Shown in pieces: positions 1-10,901 of a DNA stretch of 64,000 nt. The DNA comes from Okapia johnstoni. Lineage: Eukaryota; Chordata; Mammalia; Artiodactyla; Giraffidae. The notes under the pieces are model-generated. The model searched no databases. It was not told where the DNA came from and worked only from the letters and a program-made list of their open reading frames with translations. Position 1 is the first letter of the stretch. Every line of letters begins with the position of its first letter. The position numbers were made by a program, and so were the translations under genes. The DNA is taken from contig CM044316.1 of the NCBI GenBank assembly GCA_024291935.2, positions 78,074,501 to 78,138,500 of the forward strand. The letters run 5' to 3'.

Positions 1-167
1 CATGTAAAGTATTTCCTGAAAGTCTACAAATCTAAGACTTAGTTGTTTAGCAAAATTACCTTTCATTTGGAAGAGATCATGAAATGAAGGAACAATATTG
101 GGACATGAGATTGAAACTGATGTCTGGTTCTGCCTGCAAGAGATGAGGAAAAGGAAAAAAAATAATA

Positions 168-242
168 TTATGTGGGCCAAAAATTTGTTTTTCCATACCA
201 TCTTACAGAAAAACCTGAAAGAACTTTTTGGCCAACCCAATA
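168..242. mobile_element. Miniature mariner-like relic (~75 bp)
   Basis: The segment opens with TGGGCCAAAAATTTG and closes with GAACTTTTTGGCCAACCCA, so the two ends are imperfect inverted repeats sharing GGCCAAAAA, with only about 30 bp between them. A TA step lies next to each end, as expected of Tc1/mariner target choice. The ends resemble those of the bovine mariner family as I remember it. There is no room for a transposase, so this is an internally deleted, non-autonomous copy. Orientation cannot be assigned. Confidence 0.6.
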
Positions 243-3204
243 GAAATCATTTTCCCAGTTAATTGCTTTATCTTCTGATTATGCATAATCTCCTAGTATT
301 TTAGGAAAAAATTAGGACAGTTCTAAAAGAATATTTAGATACTCAGTATTTAAAACTCATTAATCACTCTATGCTCTTATAAAAAACTGAACTCCTAGAA
401 TTGGGATGGTAAAATATATGCTATAGAATTTTCTCCCTTTATGTTGTGGCCAGATAAATTACCAGGTATACATCAAGATTTGAGCCTCTTTATATCTTTG
501 CTTTTCCTGAGGCAAAAATAGCTCCACAGTTGAAGCTTTTTCTCTGCTGTGGTCTGTTATTCATCTAGGATATATGATCATATGTGAATATAATATAAAC
601 TAGGAAAAGCTTCATTGTGACCTGCCTTCAGTGTTAGAATCTGTGAAAGAAAAATACTGAGGCGTAAATGGTTAATTTTGACTAATATACTTCATAATCA
701 GCCTTTGTGCTATATTGGCAGAGTGTATGAGGCCCGGAGAATATTTTGTTAATAGATTTAATATTACTTCCTTTTGAACACCCCAAGTGCTGTCTCATCA
801 TAAATAGCTGTTTGAACAAAGATATAGTTTCTATTCCCCTTAAAGTATGAGTCATATCAAAATTTAATCAAGTAAGTGAAAGGTAAAATGTCATTACATT
901 TCTAAAATTTGTTGTCAATATTTCACACCTGTATGGAAAGTAGATAGATGTCTAAGCAGCAGCTTGATAACACTCCAAGCTGCAACCCCTAATTAACTCA
1001 CCTTTTGAATTATCAGCTAGGCTCCATTTCGACCCATGCAGCCTGTTGGCAGGGAGCCTGACAACAAAATGCATGTTTAAAATACCAAGTAGGGAGAGAC
1101 ATGCTATATTATTTGGCACAAATACCACCACCCACCTGTGCAGAAGGAATATGCTTTTCCACTTTGCTTATTATAGATGATCTATTAGTTACATGCTCTT
1201 GGCATCGTTCCAATAAATCATAATCTCTTAATCCAAAGAATAATAGTAAAGCTATATTGCAGTGGACTCAGTGTAGTAAGCTAATTAGATTTAAAAAATC
1301 AACAATATTGAAATAGTTTCAATAGCCTGAGTCTGAAATTTGTATAGAACAGTCATATAGTTTGTATCATGAGGTTAAAACTGACTTGGACACATTTGAA
1401 ACTTGGAACAGAGAAAGCTCATGCCATGTAAGACTTGAATAATGCAAGTATTTGAGAATTTAGTCTGTCTCTTTGTAAATGAATGAGGCGGCTTCGCTAT
1501 AAATACAGAGTGAGAAAGTGGTGGTCATTAAAGTTTTATGAGGCTGATTATTTTAAACAGCTTGGAATGATAAAATCACTCGAGGCGGTGAACATCATGT
1601 AAGTCTTATAGTAATAGTTTTTTTTCAAAAGTGACTAGAATTTACTTATATTTTTCTTTGTATTTCCCCAGTACTTTTATATTACTCAATCCATTAAAGA
1701 AAATCTAAGAACATTTGCTGTATTGATCAGATGTTTATCATGAATATTGAAGATTCAATCATTATATATCAGATACTCTTGTAACAAAATGTTGTCCTCA
1801 TATCAATGAACATGTTCAAAATGACACACTAGAGAAAACTAGCAAGGTGTTATTTCTATTAATTTCCCAGAGAGGAGAAAGGAATGATGTAACATACATT
1901 TCATAAAAAATGTTACAAGCTAAAATGATACTTTTCTTGTTTTTCCCACCCCCTTTTCATCTTGTTATCTTTATAACATTACGAGCTATTTCTCGTATTA
2001 TTTGTGGCTCTTGGCTTTCAGAAAAAGAAGGGAAAATTCTCTTTTGGTTAGATAGTCAAAAACAAGAATTACTGAGTTCGGGGGAGGAGGGCAGGAATAT
2101 CATCATAAAAGTATGATCCTGTGAGATGTGAGTTCAAAATTCCCTTTGAATGGAAATGTGAGAGTAATTTTTTTCCGCCAGCTCAATGATAAACTTACGT
2201 AGATACGTCTGACCTCTGCTCTATGATAATCTTTTAAGAAGTCTCTGTCCTTGATAAATCTACAGATATGTGGTTTAAATCTACTGTTTTGGACTGGGCT
2301 GCCTAGCTGACCTCTTGAGTTCAGCTAGGTTTTTTGGGTTCTTCCAGTTGCTCTGTTGTTTTCTCCATGGGCCCAACACACTTCATGGAAGATATATTTC
2401 ACTATTTCATACTCTAGAGCGCTAGCAGATACCTGTCATTTCCCTGAAAAGATTGTCACAAATTCAAAAAATGTCAAGTACGACCATGTCAGCTGAAGAA
2501 CATAACATAATGTACTTAATGATGTTTAAGAACACAGCATTTATTTTTATGAGCAAAAGAAGATTTTACTATTAGGCCTGTATATTGATCTGGAATTAAA
2601 AGCATTATCCTTCATTGAGTTTTCTACTTTTTCAGAAGAAGATTCACTTACTTTTCCCCAAAAGCCACATTGAGTTCTAAATCTTGTGCCTTTAAATGGC
2701 ATTATATACCCATGTTATGGTTTCTGAACCAAAGAATTTTTCTTTTCTGCTAACCTCTTGAGGTCACCGTGGTGGTTTGAAGTCTAAGCAGCAATTCTGT
2801 TCAAAGAGTCACTCACAGCAGGGTGTGTGCAGTAAGGATATTCGTGATTCCAGTCTGCTCATATATTCTACTTTATTTTTTAGAAAATTTGGTTCTGAGG
2901 CTACTACAAAGCAACACCCTTAAAACACGTCATTTTCTATATCTCCCTGAGCCCCAAGCCTTATATAATGACATTGGAGATGTATTACTAGAATTTTCAT
3001 TGCACAGATGCCATTTAAAAAATACCCAGCCGAGTCCTTGATCCCTCACATGCTCTTTGCTCTAGAGTGCTCTCCATTCACCCCTGAAGGGGGGTTCAAG
3101 GGTCACCCTCTGGAGCAAGCCAGATGATGGGCCCTGCAAGCCAGGGAGCATCCCTTCTACTTGGGCCTTTTTCTGAGTGATAAGCGGAAATGTGTATTCT
3201 GCTG
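243..3204. other. Unique AT-rich DNA, no gene or repeat recognised
   Basis: About 3 kb without a recognisable interspersed repeat, the longest such run near the left end. The open frames at 1910-2116 and 2823-3041 are about 70 codons, lack any domain signature and look like chance. The part around 960-1140 is less AT-rich than its surroundings but has no identifiable signal. Confidence 0.6.
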
Positions 3205-3418
3205 AATGGTATTAGGAGCATGGACTCTGGGCCCTGGCTGCATGGAGGTGAATTCTGACTCTACTGCTTCCTGGCTTAAGCTCTTTTTACCTCAGTTTTT
3301 TCTTTTGTATTGACATCACGGATGTGTTGTGAGAATTAAATGAGTTAATGTATGTAAAGAGCAGTGTTGGGACATCGTAAGTGTTATATGTGTGTAACCA
3401 TTATTATCATCATCATCC
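3205..3418 (+). mobile_element. MIR SINE (nearly complete)
   Basis: The order of blocks follows MIR on the plus strand: GAGCATGGACTCTGG, a CTCTACTGCTTCCTGGCTT block matching the CORE region, CTCAGTTTTTTC, a GTGAGAATTAAATGAGTTAA block, and a tail of TTATTATCATCATC type. Divergence is high, as expected for a pan-mammalian SINE that stopped moving long ago. It descends from a tRNA-related sequence and encodes nothing. Confidence 0.85.
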
Positions 3419-3829
3419 AAATGGGTGGCTGGCTTTATTTGGATTTCCCAGATTCTGCATGGCAGATTTATTGCCATATCTGACTGGGTTTCTCGAAAGC
3501 TATGACAGGAATATATGCAATCGAAAAGGGAGAGGAATAAGTACTTTGTTAAAGTTGCATTTACTGCAGAGGTACCAGGTTACCAAAAATGTTACATAAA
3601 CCGTAGATGTAAAAAACTTAAGTTTAACTGAAATTTATTATTTTGTTTATATATTTTTGGAAGGAGAATAAAGTTTATTAGAGCAGGGGTTGCTGCTACA
3701 ACAGCCAGCCGCTTCCTCATAGGGAGAGCCAACGCTGGGCATAGCTCATTTGCTCTTTTTATAGCCAGGAAACAAAGGAACGGGGGTAGAAATCTTGTGA
3801 GTCATGAAATTTTTTATTTTAAAAAACCT
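3419..3829. other. Unassigned sequence, possible old repeat at 3640-3790
   Basis: No gene. The part at about 3660-3775 contains AATAAAGTTTATTAG followed by a short GC-richer stretch and feels like a degraded repeat, possibly LTR-type. I could not place it in a family and do not claim one. Confidence 0.3.
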
Positions 3830-4130
3830 GTATTGCATTCATTGTGTACAGGACAACTGCTGTTGTAGGGGAGGCATACTGAGATGACTCAGATAGAGAT
3901 TGTTGTCAAGGAACTGACAGGAAAGTAGGAAGGTATGACGTATAACAGAAACCGTGAATATAAGGGGAGAATTATCAATGAGTTCAGGAAGGGTTCTCTT
4001 TTACCTTGAACTTGCGGAGGAGAGAAGGGAAGGGAGGTTTCCTCGTACTGAAGTGTGGGATTTCTTGGAGGCAATGATACTGAAGATAGTCCGTGAGGGC
4101 TGAGTATGCCTTAGACATATAGAGAATTGG
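3830..4130 (-). mobile_element. Degenerate L2-type LINE 3' fragment
   Basis: Blocks at 3840-3930 (TTGCATTCATTGTGTACAGG, then GTCAAGGAACTGACAGGAAAG) resemble the reverse complement of the L2 3' end, which reads roughly as 'attgagcacctactatgtgccagg' and then 'caaggagcttacag'. The following purine-rich part is compatible with the next stretch of antisense L2. The match is weak and interrupted, so the family call is tentative. Confidence 0.4.
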
Positions 4131-4520
4131 AAAAAAATTTTTTTTTGGTCACTGAGAGAACAGTTCTAGAATAATCGCTGGAAATCTGAACTTTGTACTT
4201 GAAACACTAGTTAAGTTTCCTGGATCCAAGAATCTATGATGAAAAATAAGTTTGAAGCAGTAAACTGGAATCAGTTCACGGAAAACCTGCATGTTAGGCT
4301 AAAGGACTTTTTCTCACCAACATAAATGTGTTCAATTTTTAATAACCCAGTGTAAGGTATAGTTATGGAAATGATCATCTTTGCTTTCAAGAATTCTATA
4401 GTTGGGAGTCATATCAAAGATATACACCAAATCCTTCTCATGGGCGCCCCTCTCCCAGTGTTAATTAAAGAGCAGCATCTCAGGGCAATTCCATATATTT
4501 CCAAAAGGCTGAAGAGAGAG
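4131..4520. other. Unique sequence, nothing recognised
   Basis: AT-rich interval between an old L2 relic and the 3' end of a BovB. A short TTTTTTTTGG tract near 4139 is the only low-complexity feature. Confidence 0.5.
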
Positions 4521-5440
4521 TTACTATTGTCCAGTCACTAAGATGTGTCTGACTCTTTGAGACTCCATGGACTGTGGTATGCCAGGCTTCCCTGTCCTTC
4601 ACTATCTCCCAGAGCTTGCTCAAACTCATGTCCATTGAGTCGGTGATGCCATCCAACTATATCATCCTCTGTAGACCCCTTCTCCTCCTGCCCTCAATCT
4701 TTCCCAGCATCAGGGTCTTTTCCAATGAGTTGGCTCTTCACATCAGGTGACCAAAGTATTGGAGCTTCAGCATCAGTCCTTCCAGTGAATATTCAGGGTT
4801 GATTTCCTTTAGAATTGACTGGTTTGATTTCCAAGGGACTCTTGAGAGTCTTCTCCAACCCCACAATTCAAAAGCATCAGTTCTTCGGTGCTCAACCTTC
4901 TTTATGGTCCAACTCTCATATCCCTACATGGCTACTGCAAAAAACCATAGTTTTGACTATACAGACCTTTGTCAGCAAACTGATGTCTCTGTTTTTTAGT
5001 AAATGTTCAGGTTTGTCACAGCTTTTCTTCCAAGGAGTAAGCGACTTTTAATTTTGTGGTTGTAATCACTGTCTACTGTGATTTTGGAGCCCTAGAAAAT
5101 AAAATCTGTCACTGTTTCCACTTTTCCCCCTTCTACTTGGCATGAAGTGATGGGACTGGATGCCATGATCTTAGTTTTTTGATTTTTGAGTTTAAAGCTG
5201 ACCCTTTCACTCTCCTCTCTTACCTTCATCAAGAGGCTCTTTAGTTCCTCCTCGCTTTCTGCCATTAGAGTGGTATCATCTACATATCTGAGGTTGTTGA
5301 TATTTCTCCTCAGAGTCTTGATTTCAGCTTGTGATTCATCCCGCTTGGCGTTTTGCATGATGCACTCTGCATAGACATTAAATAAGCAGGGTAACAATAT
5401 CCAGCCTTGATGTATTCCTTTCCCAATTTCCCAGTAAATA
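4521..5440 (-). mobile_element. BovB (RTE) LINE, 5'-truncated, minus strand
   Basis: Read on the plus strand it begins at the element's 3' end (CCAGTCACTAAGATGTGTCT, then TCCATTGAGTCGGTGATGCC) and continues through the familiar BovB blocks to CCTTTCCCAATTT near 5430. About 920 bp of a roughly 3.1-kb element remain, covering the 3' UTR, the C-terminal domain and the end of the reverse transcriptase. BovB moves by target-primed reverse transcription, and truncation at the 5' end is its normal outcome. The sequence is more diverged than the copy at 18516-19250, suggesting an older insertion. No target-site duplication was found. Confidence 0.92.
5092..5439 (-). pseudogene. BovB reverse-transcriptase remnant keeping a YVDD motif
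   Basis: On the minus strand an open frame reads through IGKGIHQG, LFNVYAE, NNLRYVDDTTLMAES, ELKSLLMKV and QKTKIMASSPITS, which is the BovB reverse transcriptase from just before the catalytic motif into the thumb. YVDD (codons at 5275-5286) corresponds to the usual YADD of RTE enzymes, so both catalytic aspartates are intact. The upstream palm and fingers and the whole endonuclease are missing, so no enzyme can be made. The open frame continues upstream to 5514 but that part no longer resembles BovB. Confidence 0.85.
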
Positions 5441-5844
5441 GAGAGACTTAGTGGTAATAGTCCTGTCTCTTGCCTCTCATTAGCTGTAGCCTTGAAGCCT
5501 CCATGGTTTCTCATCTTTCTTTTTCAAGTTGTTGAACCCTTGGAATTATCCTAAATTATCCTAAATCTGGCATTTGTCTTGACTCTGACTTATATCGTTA
5601 AATTCTTTGTGTGTGGCTTACTGCTTTGGGGCTGCATCAGTAACATAGCTCCCTCACAATCTGGATTGGCTTAATGATGGCCAGGACCTCCAAATGGAGA
5701 AAGAAATTGGGGATATTTATTTGGTAAGAAGAGTTTTCTGTGAGCTATTGGTTATTCATTCCTATTTCCTCATGACCTCTTCTGGAAAATAATTCCTGAA
5801 TCATAAGGAAAATGGGTGAAGAGGAAGAGCCTACAATAAGATAA
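5441..5844. other. Unique sequence, nothing recognised
   Basis: Contains a short doubled phrase, CCTAAATTATCCTAAATCTG near 5550, and no gene or assignable repeat. Confidence 0.5.
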
Positions 5845-6560
5845 ACCAGTTAGAGGGTTCTTAGAGTTCTTTAGCTAGGGAAACTTATCTGGGGCTTGGA
5901 CCAAAGTGTGAATGGCAGAGGAGGAGGAATGATGGAGGGGGAGGGAAAAGATCACAGAGATGCTGCAGATGAAAATGTGCCAGGACTCACCAACCCAACT
6001 GTGTAGGAACAGAGAAAAAGTGAAGAATGAATGAGATTTTGAGTTGGGGTAACCCAGGTGGAAGTTTGTGTCATTAAGACCAGCTGGGGGAAAGATGAGA
6101 GATCCTGGTGAGGGATACTGAGTAAGAACTGTCCCTACTCATGCTCCAAAGTTCTCTAAAGGTCATCAGGAGAGATCATTAAAATATTCTTTTGTGTGGG
6201 ATCATCTTCAATTTTCTTGTGTTATTAACAGAATAAGGAAAATGCTACATGGTATAGTTTTTAGAAGAAAAAATAGTTCAGTTTTAAACTTATTGAGGTA
6301 TGTGGTGAATAATCAGATGGAGATCAGTATTAAGATGTTGGAAAGGAGAATCCGTTATTTCAGAGAGAGTTCAGGCTGGAAGTATATATTTGAGAATTAT
6401 TTGAGGTAGTAGTTCAAGTTGATGTAAAATGAAATCATCAAGGAAGAACTTTTTATAAGGGAAGAATTGTTTGGTGAATATCATGAATTTAGGAACTAGG
6501 AGGATGGCTGGATAGCAGGGGGGGGGGAAGAGATTTAATAAAACAAGAATTAAGAGAAGG
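5845..6560 (-). mobile_element. Old L2-type LINE fragment, minus strand, interrupted
   Basis: Collinear blocks resemble antisense L2: CTTGGACCAAAGTGTGAATG (5896 on), GCCAGGACTCACC (5978 on), and after an interruption GTTCAGTTTTAAACTTATTG and GGCTGGAAGTATATATTTG (6374 on) with AAATGAAATCATCAAGG. Similarity is low but the order is kept over several hundred bases. The stretch at about 6078-6260 does not fit L2 and coincides with the unassigned element described separately. Family call from memory, not a search. Confidence 0.5.
6078..6225 (+). repeat. Unassigned ~150-bp element, copy A of an inverted pair
   Basis: This stretch matches the reverse complement of 8511-8668 at roughly 85-90% by eye. 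Shared runs include GTCCCTACTCATGCTCCAAA, GTTCTCTAAAGGTCAT and AATATTCTTTTGTGTGGG. It appears to interrupt an old L2 fragment, which suggests a mobile or duplicated unit and not chance. No open frame, tRNA-like boxes or terminal inverted repeats are evident. I do not recognise the family. Confidence 0.7.
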
Positions 6561-6611
6561 ACCAAAAAAGACGTATTCATTTGGGCATGAAAAAGAAAGT
6601 TACTTTATCCA

Positions 6612-7085
6612 TTATATTAGTCAAAATTCTCCAGAGGAACAGAACCAATAGGATGTGTGTGTCTGTAAAACAAAAGATGTATTACAAGAAATTGGCTTAT
6701 ATGAATGTGGAGACTGGTAAGTCCAGACTCTGCACAGAGGTTCAGTAGGCTGGAGACCCGAGATAGCTAATGTTTCAGTTTGAGTCTGAAGGCCATTTGA
6801 TGTATAACCAGAAAGGACCAACATGGCAGGTGAAGTCTGCTGGCAGTCTACTGGAAAATTCTCTTTTGCTTGCAGGAGTCTGGGCTTTTTGTTCTGTCCA
6901 AGCTTGTGACTGATTGGTAAAGGTCCACCACATTTTGGATGATGGTCTGGTTTACTCAAAGTCCACCAACTTAAATGTTAATCTCATCCTAAAACACCCT
7001 CACAGAAATACCCAGAATAAAGTTTGACTGAATATCTGGGCATCCCATGGCCCAGCCAAGTTAACACGTACAATTAACCATCTCA
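6612..7085 (+). mobile_element. Ancient L1M-type 3' end (subfamily unknown)
   Basis: The phrases TCTCCAGAGGAACAGAACCA, GGAGACTGGTAAGTCCAGAC, TTTACTCAAAGTCCACCAAC, TTAAATGTTAATCTCATCC and GCCAAGTTAACACGTACAAT occur in the order of a widespread old mammalian repeat that I associate with L1M 3' ends. It is noncoding. The element ends near ATTAACCATCTC, where an A-rich tail would have been. The class assignment to L1 is less certain than the fact that this is an old dispersed repeat. Confidence 0.6.
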
Positions 7086-8510
7086 GGTGCACCCATTTTT
7101 GAGTTGGCATCCCTACACACCTCCTTAAACCATATTTATCTCCCAATAAAGATGATAACTAAGTTATACATCTGCAAAACACAAGGCAACTATCCTGCAT
7201 ACAACCTAAAATGTGCTGTTTCCCCAGGAAGAGGATCCAAAGTCCTTAAATGATGTTTGCTCTTCTTCGTGATATCCTATAACTTGAATACCATGGTATA
7301 CAGTCAATACTTCTTATGTTACATTATGTATATATGTACATAGATACAAACATGTAACAATTAAGGAAGAAATACTCATAACAATTGCAGTACTCATTTC
7401 CTTAACTGACTGTGTGGTTGTCACTGGTATTTCTAACTACCCATTCTATATTCCCTTTGCCCTCACCAAGCTCCTCAGCTGATTGTGGTTCTTACCTGGT
7501 GAGGTGGCCCAAACTTCCTGAATTGGGCTGAGGTTACCACTGACGTTAATCACAGAGCATGTGACTAAGATTGACCTGGCTAAAATTCCTTTGAGGAAAA
7601 TTTGAACACTAGAGAATAGAGGACTTGAGTATTAAAATTTATGTTAAGTGTCCATATACTACAAAAAATTAGGATGAAGCAACCTTTGGGCAGTAACAGT
7701 TGAATCCTGCCAGTGTTCTTGGCCAGATGATCTTTCATGTGTAGATTTGGAAGAACTGCATTCATATATGGCTTTGTTTAAGCAATATCATGATTTTGTA
7801 TAAGATATGCAACACTGGTATATGTGCACATTTAAAAGTTGAAAGGACTTAGTGGTTTTTGATTGCTAGTATCTTTTAGTTTAAATGGTATGAGATATAA
7901 AAATAGTGCTAATTTGTAGAAAACACTAGAAAAATCTACACTAAAACCTACCAACTCCTTCTCTACCCTTTTAGATAGTAATAAAAATGTAAGTCATCTA
8001 GATCATAGTGGAAGATAAAACTTCCTGTTGCTTTTTTTTCCCTTTGTGAAAGGAAAAAAGAAAAAAAAAAAAAGAGAAGAGCATGAGAGTTCTTCTAAAG
8101 ATATAAATGTATACTGCATACCTCCTGTCACTGCCACCATTGCCCTTCTGAAGCTGAACAGTCTGGAAAATGTTTTCAAGCAAAGAATTTTTTCACTCTT
8201 CCCTTTCCCACACCATATTCTGTTTCAGTTTTGAAATTTCTTTGAGTCAGAGTTGGAAACAATTGTAATTAATTTGCATATTCTCTCTTTTTTATTTTTA
8301 AAATTATGAGAGTATGATAACACATTTATAGGAGACTTGGAAAATACAGAACTAAGTTACATATACACCATTTATTACAATTATTTTTTAAGTTGCTAAA
8401 TTAAGATCTTTAGTTGGAGTTTCAATATCAAACTCTCAAAAATTAATAGAATGTATAGATAGAAAAGTAGAAGGCTATAGTAGACCTATAATTTGCATAT
8501 CTTATAAAAG
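7086..8510. other. Mostly unique AT-rich sequence
   Basis: No gene. At about 8031-8062 a T-rich tract and an A-rich tract form an imperfect hairpin (CTTTTTTTTCCC and GGAAAAAAG), followed by an A-rich run to about 8076. The part at 7430-7590 may be a degraded old repeat, but I could not assign it. Confidence 0.5.
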
Positions 8511-8668
8511 ACAGCACAAGAAAATTAAAGGTGACCCCACACAAAAGAATATTTCAGTGATCTCTCCTCATGACCTTTAGAGAACTTTGGAGCATGAGTA
8601 GGGACAGTTTCTTACTTAATATCCCTCACCAGGATATATGTGATCTCACATCTTCCCCCCAGCTGGTC
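8511..8668 (-). repeat. Unassigned ~150-bp element, copy B of an inverted pair
   Basis: Reverse-complement partner of 6078-6225. It carries a few extra bases relative to copy A, for example ACATATAT beside the CCTGGTGAGG block. The flanks of the two copies do not match, so the duplicated unit ends close to these coordinates. Copy B lies in otherwise unique sequence. Function and family are unknown. Confidence 0.7.
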
Positions 8669-9277
8669 TTCGTCATAGGTTTTAGAGTAAGTGTCTTCCT
8701 AGAGTGACATCTTTAAAACAAACTCCTAAAGGCTACTTGAGTACTGACAGTTTCAACAAATGCCAAAGCTAAATTTCAAGGAACTCTCTGCTCTAAGCTG
8801 TCCTAAAGCAAGTTGTGAATTTTACTGATACGTTTCTTCACAATAAAAATTTAGATATTTCTATCAAGCATACTCATTTATTTAACTGATCCCTAATGAC
8901 AAACAGAAACTGTTTTTTTTTTCTTTATTCCAAGTCTCGCTGATTCTTAAGAGCTAATAAAACCACCTTCAGAAACTACCTACAGAAAGAAAGGTTAACT
9001 AATCACTAGGTAAAAAAGGGCACCAAAGTAAGTAAAATGACTGTGACAACTGTGATCCAAAGCTTCAGAAAAGTGTGGATACGCTGATGTATTCATGTTG
9101 CCTATCCTTTTAGATATATTTGTTTCATTTCGATGCACACAAGTATTTGAAATAGAAATATTTAAAATAGGGTAATTTTGGAAATGTTATGTTACTATTG
9201 ACCAACTAGATTAGGTGATAATCTGATATTCATATATATTAGGTTTAGCTTCTGAAAAAATGATATGATGGTGAAAT
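8669..9277. other. Unique sequence, nothing recognised
   Basis: AT-rich with a T-rich run near 8911-8920. No gene or assignable repeat. Confidence 0.5.
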
Positions 9278-9612
9278 AATGATGATAGTAAGTCATTTAT
9301 ATGGGGCTTCCCTGTTGGCTCATACGGTAAAGAGTCTGCCTTCAAAGTGAGAGAGCCGGGTTGTATCCCTGGGTCAGGAAGATCCCCTGGAGAAGGAATG
9401 GCAACCCACTCCGGTATTCTTACCTGGAGGATTCCATGGACAGAGGAGTGGTGACTATATGTCAGACTCCATTTTTAATACTTTATGTATACTGATCTGT
9501 TTATAAAGAAACTGAAGATTATGTACTTTTCCAGGGTTACTGGTGGAACTGAGATTTTAACTGAAGCGGTCTGATACAGAGTCTGTGCTTTTGTCTACTG
9601 TATTTTGCTGCC
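9278..9612 (-). mobile_element. MIR SINE split by a Bov-tA insertion
   Basis: AATGATGATAGTAAGTCATT lies left of the Bov-tA. To its right are ATAAAGAAACTGAAG, CCAGGGTTACTGGTGGAACT and CTGATACAGAGTCTGTGCTT. These fit antisense MIR in order: the 'aataatagctaacattt' end, the 'gatgaggaaactgagg' block, 'cacagctggtaagtgg' and 'ctccagagtccgtgctct'. The younger SINE at 9304-9471 separates the two halves. Confidence 0.6.
9304..9471 (+). mobile_element. Bov-tA SINE
   Basis: It starts with GGGCTTCCCTGTTGGCTCA, the tRNA-derived head with an A-box-like TGGCTCATACGG and a B-box position reading GGTTGTATCCC (normally GGTTCGATCCC). It continues through GAAGATCCCCTGGAGAAGG and CCACTCCGGTATTCTTACC into the BovB-like tail, which breaks off at TGTCAGACTCC. 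Bov-tA is transcribed by RNA polymerase III and mobilised by BovB. No clear target-site duplication was seen. Confidence 0.92.
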
Positions 9613-10891
9613 AGGTTTTAGAGAAATGATCCTCACAGGCCTTCAGTGACTATGGTCTGCTTACAATGATTTTTCAAAGTGCCAAAATAAGAAATCTGAC
9701 CAACACACAAAAAAACTGGCTAAAGTCTAGAAGTGCTTTGCCTTGTAAAGAAAAATGTTGAAAAGTCGCATTTCTCCTCTCACAGCAGGCGTGTTTTGGT
9801 GAATCACCCAAGCCACAAATGTCCACCTCTGAACCAGATGGAACACCTCCCCAAAGTCAAGATGCTACTAAGAACATCAGGCAAACCCGTTATCATTGAT
9901 GACCCAACTAAATTTTTTTCCAAAGCTCTCCTTTCTGATTTCTCCTATCAAAAAGAGAAATAGAAGTTAGAGGAAGCAGCCAATATGTGTCCTTTTCTTT
10001 ATTATCTCTGACTAGGCAGCACTTAACCCATTTACTCCTGTACCTCAAACAACCCTTAAGTTGCAGCTATATCTTTAAAAAACTGGGGGACATTGTTTTT
10101 CTAACTAAATGAGTATCTGTGACTAAAAGCAGTACTGTGACTTTAAGTTAGTTAGTATCTAGCTAAAAGCAGTACTGTGACTACCATAGGCTTAGAGATT
10201 GCATTTCAGCAAGGGAGTTACCAGTAATACCTAAATCCTTGCAGGAGTGGTAGCAGGAAGTAAACGAAGTTATTTCTGACTATTTTGTCATAGCGTCTAC
10301 TTTTCTGAAAATATACTTTGCATTCAGCCTTGAATGCCTGGCTGAAAATTACCTTTAACTCTGAGAAAATTTAAGGAATCTGTACCTCGTAGGGGTTCTC
10401 TAATTGAGAACCTCTAATCAGAAGTAGGACATAAACTCCTGCCTCTGACCCTTTCTAGATCTGAACCAGGTTCTGATACATAGATGTTTTAGAGAAATGG
10501 ATTCACTCAAGGCTCAAACTTCTCTTGGCTGTATATCTCAAAGTTCTAGGAAATTTATACATTAAGTAATTACTTATGGAGTCTATAATGTGAAGTAGAG
10601 TCCAGTCTTTATAAAATTCATGAACAGAAAATGGTTTCTTCTCCTATGTCTCTGAATAAAATTCAGCATCTACAAATGAAATATGTCTCTGAAGAAGATG
10701 AAATAATGAACAAGTTTTTTAAATGAAGTGTTTACTGATTAGAATTTTATCTGCTACTGTTTTCTATTTTGATACAAATTTATTTATTCTGGTCCATAAA
10801 ATTTACAAGTATCGTCTCCTAGGACTCCTCAGTCTGCATTCCTAAGAATTCAGTATTTTGCTAATTTCCTTTCACATAGCCACAAGCACCT
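9613..10891. other. Mostly unique sequence with a short tandem duplication
   Basis: An open frame at 9733-9963 (76 codons) has no recognisable domain. At 10113-10142 and 10155-10182 the phrase GTATCT...CTAAAAGCAGTACTGTGACT occurs twice, a local tandem duplication with a unit of about 42 bp. Confidence 0.5.
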
Positions 10892-10901
10892 TATTAAAAA
10901 T

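Noticed and set aside
3640..3790. Possible LTR-type fragment (AATAAAGTTTATTAG plus GC-richer stretch)
   Set aside because: No paired LTR, no primer-binding site, no coding remnant and no firm family recognition.
6621..6959. 112-codon minus-strand open frame
   Set aside because: Antisense shadow of the L1M-type 3' end at 6612-7085.
9304..9471. tRNA gene-like A and B boxes in Bov-tA copies
   Set aside because: They are SINE heads; no cloverleaf with an anticodon arm can be completed, so no tRNA genes are called.
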